DNA of 38,192 bases, from NCBI GenBank assembly GCA_964618455.1, contig CAZUAQ010000050.1:1-38192 (forward strand), written 5' to 3'. The DNA comes from CAZUAQ01 sp964618455 (GTDB lineage: Bacteria > Planctomycetota > Phycisphaerae > UBA1845 > PWPN01). The position numbers were made by a program, and so were the translations under genes. Below, piece by piece: positions 33,301 to 38,192 of this stretch (positions are counted from its first letter, which is position 1; every line of letters starts with the position of its first letter). A model generated the notes under the pieces. That model saw nothing but the letters and a program-made list of their open reading frames with translations. It did not search any database and was not told the DNA's origin.

Positions 33301-34191
33301 TTCGATGTGACTGTGAATCCCGTCAATGACCTGGTCGTGGATCTTGAACTCGAATCGGTCAACGAGCCGACATTGACGCGTTGCATCACGTTCGAGTTGT
33401 GGGACTGCAACGCAGCTTCGCCCGCAGCGATCGAGGTGAAGGAGGAATTGACCTTCACCAACGGCGTGGCCAGCGGAGCGGTCATCGAGGTGCCATGCGG
33501 CGCATATACCTGCATCACGGCCCGGGATGAACTGCACACGTTGCGACGTACGCTGAGCACGCTCCCGACCAGCGGCACGCAGTACGTGGCAGACTTCGTC
33601 GCGGCGGGCAAGCCGCTGCTCGGCGGTAACCTCAACGACGACTTCTGGGTGGATATCCTGGACTTCGGCGTGTTTACCGGCCAGTACGGTGCCTCTTACG
33701 GTTTGAGTGGTGACACAACCTGTAGCACACCTATGCCCCATGCGGATATCAGCGGCGATAACCTGGTGGACTCTGTCGAGTTCACGTACATCCGGAACAA
33801 TTTCCTGAAGTCGCATGAGCCCAACTGCTGCGGCGCGTCGGCAGCGCCGATGGCGATGGCACAGTCGGTGCTTCGCGAGGATGCCAACGGAGACGGCGGC
33901 GTCACCGTAATGGATCTGTCCTACGTGAAGGCCCGTCTGGGTCTGGAGCCGGCGGGCGAGAACGCCTCGGCGGACGTCAATGGCGATGGCGGTATCACGG
34001 TCCGCGACCTGTCGGCGGTGAAAGCCATGATCGGCACTACCGCCACGACGCAGGAAGGCCCCGTGGAACGCATCTCCACGGACGAGTTGTCGCAACGCGG
34101 CCTGGATCATCTCATCGGCGCCGATCTGAACGACGACGGCTGGCTGGATGAGCTGGACATCGCCGCCTGGTTGCAGGGCACGCGTCCCTGA
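30397..34191 (+). CDS. Giant secreted cohesin-like/HYR/double EF-hand protein, paralogue of the preceding gene
   Basis: This is a 1264-residue product with GAGAGGAAG about 6 nt before the ATG. The signal peptide ends near residue 28 (AMAAD). Residues about 30-440 hold two copies of a domain I do not recognise (each with an L-T-x-x-D-I-x-x-I/V opening and a W-I or I-W-I strand). A cohesin-like domain spans about 446-590 (NDTLTVNIDM, GGQFFLEYNDSILTL, LVTFRTHTPPTRLT). One intact HYR module (about 590-671) is followed by a second that is interrupted by about 220 residues before it resumes at SCVQASGTSF. The CITFELWDC domain, AGKPLLGGNLNDD segment and five EF-hand-like loops match the upstream paralogue closely, while the N-terminal halves differ. 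The two genes therefore share an exported backbone with different front modules. Confidence 0.8.
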   Translation: MTRSIATRGYISLSMGLLATLLLAGHAMAADVPGWEAFVIRQDAGNNDPQINDVTVGSTDAKEFIIDAGSMKAGWGTNNFNGLTVKDITRVAIERLDDESRFTAGSGPAVAPYFNIWITDGEGNYAVIANEPSNPAFQALYNDGYDLSFSDISDKVAKAYENSDMSWLPNGGSGMTFADLADYAIQAPSVAELTAGWSGLGSGAPRELGTNLAYGFNWVFGDTLSNYVSGDPGYVVANPLTSEINTHIAYPDQVPDDGEELPRANFDDYPTGFADHSWKGPASGKSNWHARYLSDGDYLSDVFPNHAATLTLADIASIRYSTKRDASIPAARDWWIQIYTRPDGIDDSTSGWYGLRFINNYNEHGTGTGAWQEWSTDSGMTFQENSNAPAPGGLMSFDDIKTTYGGELIEMISVQTDSSWDGFDGNIDGLVVTLTDGTVGVVNFEVNDPTLTLAAQDTCLMVNDTLTVNIDMADPGDFVVGGQFFLEYNDSILTLVSADPGDAPFAEFFEDTSTLGQIDYAVNASPSGDPGTMDDATLAILTFTVDAEVCDASDLVTFRTHTPPTRLTKEGGEAINPVLVAIDDISVDSTAPVISCPADVVADCSDSTDPPATGVATATDTCDTAPTVTYADDRSGLTGCNSTGAIIRTWTATDCSGNTITCDQTITLEDNQAPVMTACPADITVNAEAGTCDATVTYTPPTATDTCYSEGFEDPGFVSVSTPSIPSVSWNDYYSMLTRVLSGTDGIPSKSGVAHGVIDSTGVGATGAFTRLRGYDDSFNDGFKTSLDVYMDLSDPAVAADTYGWDLTTAATQQDGSHLQDFIFHTASNASGEILVAGSNNTNFTRRNDLTTLNHYAITSSGWYTFEWDFRDDGGVLAVDMNLRDSSGTLLWTETRTDAGNLIATVVGGHRYMWFTFLEVDKLAIDNTQLIRNIPVSCVQASGTSFSSGTTTVTCSATDECGNTEECTFDVTVNPVNDLVVDLELESVNEPTLTRCITFELWDCNAASPAAIEVKEELTFTNGVASGAVIEVPCGAYTCITARDELHTLRRTLSTLPTSGTQYVADFVAAGKPLLGGNLNDDFWVDILDFGVFTGQYGASYGLSGDTTCSTPMPHADISGDNLVDSVEFTYIRNNFLKSHEPNCCGASAAPMAMAQSVLREDANGDGGVTVMDLSYVKARLGLEPAGENASADVNGDGGITVRDLSAVKAMIGTTATTQEGPVERISTDELSQRGLDHLIGADLNDDGWLDELDIAAWLQGTRP

Positions 34192-34209
34192 CCCGTACTC
34201 CCTCCATTG

Positions 34210-34247
34210 CACGGCCCGGGCGTCTCGCAAGGGGCGCTCGGGCCGTG
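34210..34247 (+). terminator. Strong hairpin after the second giant paralogue
   Basis: The arms CACGGCCCGGGCG and CGCTCGGGCCGTG form a 13-bp stem with one G-T wobble and a 12-nt loop, 19 nt after the stop. A short TTT follows in GCTGTTTAC. The T run is weak, so this may be an inefficient terminator. Confidence 0.5.
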
Positions 34248-34405
34248 AGCTGTTTACGGGGGTGTAAAGATGGCTTTCGGATATTCGAGATCGCCATCGA
34301 AGATGAAATCGTAAACCGAGGTCGTTCCCCTCGGATAAATGATGAAGAGTGACACGAGTCGTAGAGTGCAGGCCGTCGCGCCTGCCATCAACAAGGAGGA
34401 GAAAA

Positions 34406-35035
34406 ATGAATTCTCATATGAAAGTTCGTATCGCATCGGTGACAGGCATGGTTCTTCTGGCCAGCGCGGCCACAGCCCAGGCCGACATCGACCTGGAGTA
34501 TCGGCCCGATTTTCAATCGGTCACCCTCGGCGATATCGCGGAGGTCGGCCTGTATGCCGTCTCCGACAGCGCGGTCAACCAGTCGTTGAGTGCGGCGGAT
34601 GTCGTGTTCGATTGGGATACGACGTACCTTCAACTGATCGGTCTCGATCAAACAGGAGCGGCCCCGCTGCTGTCGTCGAGCTTTCCACTGGCCGACCCGT
34701 ACGGCCTGAATGAGGCGGTACCTCCCCAGGACGGCGATGGCCTGTACACAGCATTCGCCTCCTTCAGCAGTGCCGTGGATGCGACGCCCGCCGGGACCTT
34801 GCTGACCACTTTCCGTTTTCAGACTCTGGCGCTGACGCCGGGCACCCCGGTGGACATTCTGACCTCAGGCGGCAATCCCAGCATCGATTCGCGCGTGTTC
34901 GACGGCGTGACGCCCAACACCATTGTCACGGGCACTTTGAGCGGTGCCGTCATCGAGATTGTTCCGGAGCCGGCATCGGCCCTCCTCCTGATGGCCTTCG
35001 CCCCTGCGTTGCTGAGAATCCGGCGTCGGGGATGA
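34406..35035 (+). CDS. Secreted cohesin-like protein with PEP-CTERM sorting tail
   Basis: This is a 209-residue product. The ATG at 34406 has AGGAGGA 5 nt upstream; the frame is open further but lacks a second ribosome site. A signal peptide (about 1-27, ending AQAD) is followed by one beta-sandwich domain (about 28-175). Its pattern (VTLGDIAEVGLYAVSD, then a VVFDWDTTYLQLIGL strand, then LLTTFRFQTLA) fits the cohesin-like fold, as in a secreted surface protein. The C-terminus is a PEP-CTERM tail: PEPAS, a hydrophobic helix, then an arginine-rich end (RIRRRG). PEP-CTERM tails are processed by exosortase, which is not encoded in this window. A cohesin-like module with a surface-sorting tail would be a natural anchor for dockerin proteins; that pairing is inference. 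Confidence 0.75.
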   Translation: MNSHMKVRIASVTGMVLLASAATAQADIDLEYRPDFQSVTLGDIAEVGLYAVSDSAVNQSLSAADVVFDWDTTYLQLIGLDQTGAAPLLSSSFPLADPYGLNEAVPPQDGDGLYTAFASFSSAVDATPAGTLLTTFRFQTLALTPGTPVDILTSGGNPSIDSRVFDGVTPNTIVTGTLSGAVIEIVPEPASALLLMAFAPALLRIRRRG

Positions 35036-35092
35036 GAGTCACCCGGATGACCCAAGGAATGCTATCCATTCCCTTTCAGCCCTCCGCGGCGG

Positions 35093-35125
35093 ACTCCAGG
35101 GGTGATCAACCACCCCTGGAGTTTT
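35093..35125 (+). terminator. Intrinsic terminator after the cohesin-like PEP-CTERM gene
   Basis: A perfect 12-bp stem (ACTCCAGGGGTG and CACCCCTGGAGT) has a 6-nt loop and runs into TTTTAT. It begins 58 nt after the stop. It is the best-formed terminator in the window and separates this gene from the next one. Confidence 0.85.
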
Positions 35126-35154
35126 ATACTTGTATCATTCTCGGAGGTTGAGTG

Positions 35155-36075
35155 ATGGTAGCTCGGAGATATTCAAGCTCTTCCGCAGTTCAGATCGGCA
35201 CCGCGATCGCGCTGGTCCTCACGGCTTGCATCCTGAACGCAGGCAGCCCGGTCCCCGCCTCGAATGTCGCATCCTCCGGATCCTGGGTGAGCGCCGCAGC
35301 CGCCACTTCTGCCTCACCGTTCGAGTCAAGTACGATCTCACTCGCCCTGGAATCGGTGAAGCATTGTTACCTGGAAGAGACGCAACTGGTCGTTGATGTG
35401 GTCCTGCGCAACGCGGCCGAGGAGATCAACGGCGGGCAATTCTTTCTGTCGTACGATGATCAGCGCCTGCTTCTTCTGCAGGTGCTTCCGGGCGATGCCC
35501 CTTTCACGCTGCCGGTTTTTCAGGACACGAGTACGCCGGGGGAGATTGACTACGCCATCGGAGCGGGCTTCGGGCTCCCCGGGACTTCCGAGGATACGCG
35601 AATGGCCAGTCTGGTCTTCGAGATCCAGGCGGCGGCCGGCCTCGAGCCGGCGTTGGTCGCTTTTCGCGATCATGAACCGTCCACTCGAGTCACCAACGCC
35701 TCAGGGGCGAACATCCAGCCTGCGTTGATCGAACTTCCGGCAACGACACTCCAGGGCACGGCCGATGATCTGGACGGCGACAACGTCCTGTTCGACTGCG
35801 ATGCCTGCCCCGGCACAATCCCGGGAATTGCCGTGGACACGTACGGCTGCCCGCCGGAAATCCTCGGCGACTTCGATCGCGACGGCGATGTCGATGCGCT
35901 GGACATGGACACCTTCGCGACGTGCAAGGGGCTCCCCGCCGTCCCTTCCCCTGCCGAGTGCCTGGATCGCGATTTCGATCTGGACCACGACGTGGATCAA
36001 ACGGATTTTGCCTTCATTCAGCGCTGCCGGAGTGGCACAGATGTCATTCCCGAGCCTCCATGCTTCTTGGATTGA
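35155..36075 (+). CDS. Secreted or lipid-anchored protein: cohesin-like domain, TSP3-like linker, four-cysteine dockerin
   Basis: This is a 306-residue product. The ATG at 35155 has GGAGG 7 nt upstream; a GTG directly before it is less well placed. The N-terminal helix contains L-T-A-C (Cys25), which fits a lipobox, although an ordinary signal-peptidase site (NAGS) follows. Residues about 60-195 are cohesin-like and closely resemble the domain in the 1264-residue protein (GGQFFLSYDDQRLLLL, PGDAPF, DTSTPGEIDYAIG, LVAFRDHEPSTRVT). A thrombospondin type 3-like calcium linker follows (DLDGDNVLFDCDACPGT, VDTYGCP). The dockerin tail starts near 238, with C-x11-C-x21-C-x11-C spacing. One protein thus carries both partners of a cohesin-dockerin pair, which would allow chain or branched assembly. 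Confidence 0.78.
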   Translation: MVARRYSSSSAVQIGTAIALVLTACILNAGSPVPASNVASSGSWVSAAAATSASPFESSTISLALESVKHCYLEETQLVVDVVLRNAAEEINGGQFFLSYDDQRLLLLQVLPGDAPFTLPVFQDTSTPGEIDYAIGAGFGLPGTSEDTRMASLVFEIQAAAGLEPALVAFRDHEPSTRVTNASGANIQPALIELPATTLQGTADDLDGDNVLFDCDACPGTIPGIAVDTYGCPPEILGDFDRDGDVDALDMDTFATCKGLPAVPSPAECLDRDFDLDHDVDQTDFAFIQRCRSGTDVIPEPPCFLD

Positions 36076-36312
36076 ACACCTCTTCCGAAGCCGCCGACAC
36101 AAATCGAATAACGCGACGTCCTTCCCCGAATCCGGGATCACCACGGCACCCGCTCTGGCTGCTGCGCGGCATCGATGTAGAATAGCAATGGTTCCTTTCG
36201 CGTGCGTCTTCCGGGTGTCTCTCCGTCTTCATCCCTGAGTGCGACACGGTGGAACACCTTTGCCGTTGAATTCCGTCCCGTCCCCTGGCCCGTCGGCGTG
36301 AGGTTCAGAGTC

Positions 36313-38175
36313 ATGTTGAAGTTTCGAGGCAGACCCGCCACCCAGGCTACTGTTGGTTTCGCGCTCGTCGCATTGCTGACCTATCCGGTTGGTCTCGATG
36401 CGAGTACGGGGTCGTTCTACGTCTCCCTCGAGGGGAATGACGGCAATCCGGGTACGGCAGCCAGGCCCTTCGCTTCACTGGAACGTGCGCGCGATGCGAT
36501 CCGTGCCATGAAACGATCGGGTTCGCTGCCGGAGGGAGGCGTCACCGTCTGGTGTCGCGGCGGGCAGTACCATCGCGCTTCCGCGTTTGAACTCGAGGAA
36601 CAGGATTCGGGAACACCCGATGCGCCGATCAGCTATCGCGCTGATCAGGACGAGCGGGTGATCCTCTCCGGCGGACAGCCGGTCAGCGGCTGGGGCCCGG
36701 TGAAGGACGAGAAGATCCTGGCGCGCTGGACCGAGGAGGCGCGTGACCATGTCCTGCAGGCGGATCTCGGCGCCCAGGGCCTGTCGGCTACCGGTGAACT
36801 CCGCGAGCAGGGATCCCTCGCACAGACGGATCCAGCGGATGTCTGGCCGGCGATGGAACTGACGTTCCAAGGGGAGGCCATGACGCTGTCCCGCTGGCCG
36901 AACGAGGGCTTCGCGCGCGTGGATCAACTCTGGCCGGTGACGCGCGGCACGGTGGTCCGCAGTCATGATCTGCAGCCCGGGGAGTTGATGAGCTATCGCT
37001 ACCGGGCGGACCGCCCCGGCCACTGGGGCGATGAACCCGACCCCTGGACGCACGGCTATCACGGCAACGACTGGGACGACTGGCACATGCGGATCGCGTC
37101 GATCGATCCTGCCCAGCGTGTCATCACCCTCAGCGAATACGGATCGAAAAACGGCCCCGGCATTGAACGGAATCACCGCTGGTACGGTCTGAATCTGCTG
37201 TGCGAACTCGACACCCCCGGGGAATACTACATCGATCGCCGGACGAACATCCTCTACTTCTGGCCGCCGGAACCGATCGCGGCGGGCGATACCGTCGCGT
37301 CCATGATTCCCAGCCTCGTCATGATGAACGACGTCAGCCATGTGACGCTGCGGGGCCTGACCCTGGAAGCGTGCCGAGGTACCGCCCTGCGCATGGCCGG
37401 CGGCCGCCACAACCTCATCGCCGGATGCACGGTCCGCAACACGGGACGCATGGGTATCTTCATCGACGGCGGTGAGCATCACGCCATCAAGGGCTGCGAC
37501 GTCCATGACACCGGCGATACGGCGATCATGGTGCGCAATGCCGGAGACCGGGCCACGCTGACCCGTGCGGACCATTGGATCGAGAACAATTACATCTATC
37601 GCCCCGGCCGCATCGTCCGCTGCCACCGCACCGCCATCACGCAATCGGGAGTCGGCATCTATGCCCGCCACAACATGATCCGCGATTGTCCGGGCCAGGC
37701 CATCATCTCCGCGGGCAATGACAACCTCATCGAGTTCACCGAAATGGCCAACTGCACATTTGAAAACCGGGACAGCGCCTACATCATCCCCGCGCACACG
37801 GTGATTCGGTACAACTTTCTGCACCACCTCTACGCCGGCAGCGGGTTCACGCGCATGATCTACATGGATGTGCTCGTCAACGGGGCATACATCTTCGGCA
37901 ACGTCTTCTACGGCTGCTACGGGGGGCAGGCGGTGCACAGCGGCGGATCGAATTACAACACCATCGACAACAACGTCTTTGTCGACTGCCACCCCGCCAT
38001 CTGGATCGATTCGCGCACTGGCGGAATCTGGGGCGCGGATTTCACGAACATCGACTACAAGAATCCGCCTTGGAGCGTGCGCTACCCGGAGTACGTCACC
38101 TTCCAGGAGGAAGGGCTCATCGGCCGCCCGAAGTTCAATGACCCGCCCCCAACCATGATACCACTTTCTATGTAG
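36313..38175 (+). CDS. Secreted right-handed parallel beta-helix protein (possible glycoside hydrolase or lyase)
   Basis: This is a 620-residue product from the ATG at 36313, chosen because a signal peptide begins there and GAGG lies about 9 nt upstream; the frame opens at 36202. After the signal peptide (to about residue 30), FYVSLEGNDGNPGTAARPFASLERARDAIR is the standard opening of DUF1565-type beta-helix proteins, seen also in GH120/GH141-like enzymes and pectate-lyase-like proteins. From about residue 330 onward, repeated coils with N and G turns (LRMAGGRHNLIAGC, GIFIDGGEHHAIKGC, NTIDNNVFVDC) make the helix. Catalytic residues cannot be assigned with confidence. There is no dockerin tail. 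The end (RPKFNDPPPTMIPLSM) falls 17 nt from the contig end and could be premature. Confidence 0.75.
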   Translation: MLKFRGRPATQATVGFALVALLTYPVGLDASTGSFYVSLEGNDGNPGTAARPFASLERARDAIRAMKRSGSLPEGGVTVWCRGGQYHRASAFELEEQDSGTPDAPISYRADQDERVILSGGQPVSGWGPVKDEKILARWTEEARDHVLQADLGAQGLSATGELREQGSLAQTDPADVWPAMELTFQGEAMTLSRWPNEGFARVDQLWPVTRGTVVRSHDLQPGELMSYRYRADRPGHWGDEPDPWTHGYHGNDWDDWHMRIASIDPAQRVITLSEYGSKNGPGIERNHRWYGLNLLCELDTPGEYYIDRRTNILYFWPPEPIAAGDTVASMIPSLVMMNDVSHVTLRGLTLEACRGTALRMAGGRHNLIAGCTVRNTGRMGIFIDGGEHHAIKGCDVHDTGDTAIMVRNAGDRATLTRADHWIENNYIYRPGRIVRCHRTAITQSGVGIYARHNMIRDCPGQAIISAGNDNLIEFTEMANCTFENRDSAYIIPAHTVIRYNFLHHLYAGSGFTRMIYMDVLVNGAYIFGNVFYGCYGGQAVHSGGSNYNTIDNNVFVDCHPAIWIDSRTGGIWGADFTNIDYKNPPWSVRYPEYVTFQEEGLIGRPKFNDPPPTMIPLSM

Positions 38176-38192
38176 GTCCCTCCCGGCTTTGG

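Noticed and set aside
25654..34191. Repeated DNA of the two giant genes as a CRISPR or tandem-repeat array
   Set aside because: The repeats are diverged protein modules of irregular length. No short identical repeats with regular spacers were seen anywhere in the window.
36475..37992. Open frame of about 500 codons on the minus strand opposite the beta-helix gene
   Set aside because: It has no motifs and mirrors the third-position GC of the real gene.

Overview
The window reads as one draft metagenome contig from a member of the Planctomycetota, most likely a Phycisphaerae-like lineage. The supporting signs are many secreted proteins ending in paired EF-hand (dockerin-type) tails with conserved cysteines, two PEP-CTERM proteins, HYR and cohesin-like domains, an ECF sigma factor translationally coupled to the N-terminus of a Ser/Thr-kinase-like protein, and GC-rich codon use. 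A run of 10 N sits inside one gene. The taxon is inferred from protein style; no rRNA is present.

Layout. (1) 1-1603, minus strand: a small membrane protein, an ECF sigma factor, and a truncated kinase or anti-sigma-like protein at the contig edge. (2) 1604-2142: a degenerate tRNA-Gly(UCC)-like gene and hairpins. (3) 2143-9958, minus strand: a PEP-CTERM protein with one beta-sandwich domain, a 1066-residue protein with three copies of a similar domain plus an EF-hand tail, and a secreted GH15 glucoamylase-type enzyme with a dockerin tail. (4) 10412-13875, plus strand, divergent from GH15: a secreted GH13 alpha-amylase-type enzyme with an EF-hand tail, overlapping a small dockerin protein by ATGA. 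(5) 13966-14145: an RHS-core relic. (6) 14390-18211, minus strand: a very large secreted protein with a barrel-like region, PKD, Ig-like and dockerin domains. (7) 18674-24627, plus strand: a three-gene RND efflux operon with 4-nt overlaps; its permease is split by the N gap. (8) 24628-25653: a long inverted repeat, an IS5-type transposase relic, and an AT-rich regulatory stretch. (9) 25654-36075, plus strand: two giant paralogues (cohesin-like, HYR and double EF-hand modules), a cohesin-like PEP-CTERM protein, and a cohesin-like/TSP3/dockerin protein. (10) 36313-38175: a right-handed beta-helix protein.

Working model. GH15 and GH13 enzymes attack alpha-glucans outside the cytoplasm. Both carry EF-hand tails, and four proteins in the same window carry cohesin-like folds, one of them with a PEP-CTERM surface-sorting tail and one with a possible lipobox. 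The locus could therefore encode a surface-attached, calcium-dependent alpha-glucan-degrading assembly (amylosome-like). The domain content is read from the sequence. The physical assembly is inference, because such tails are abundant in this phylum and their partners are mostly unproven.
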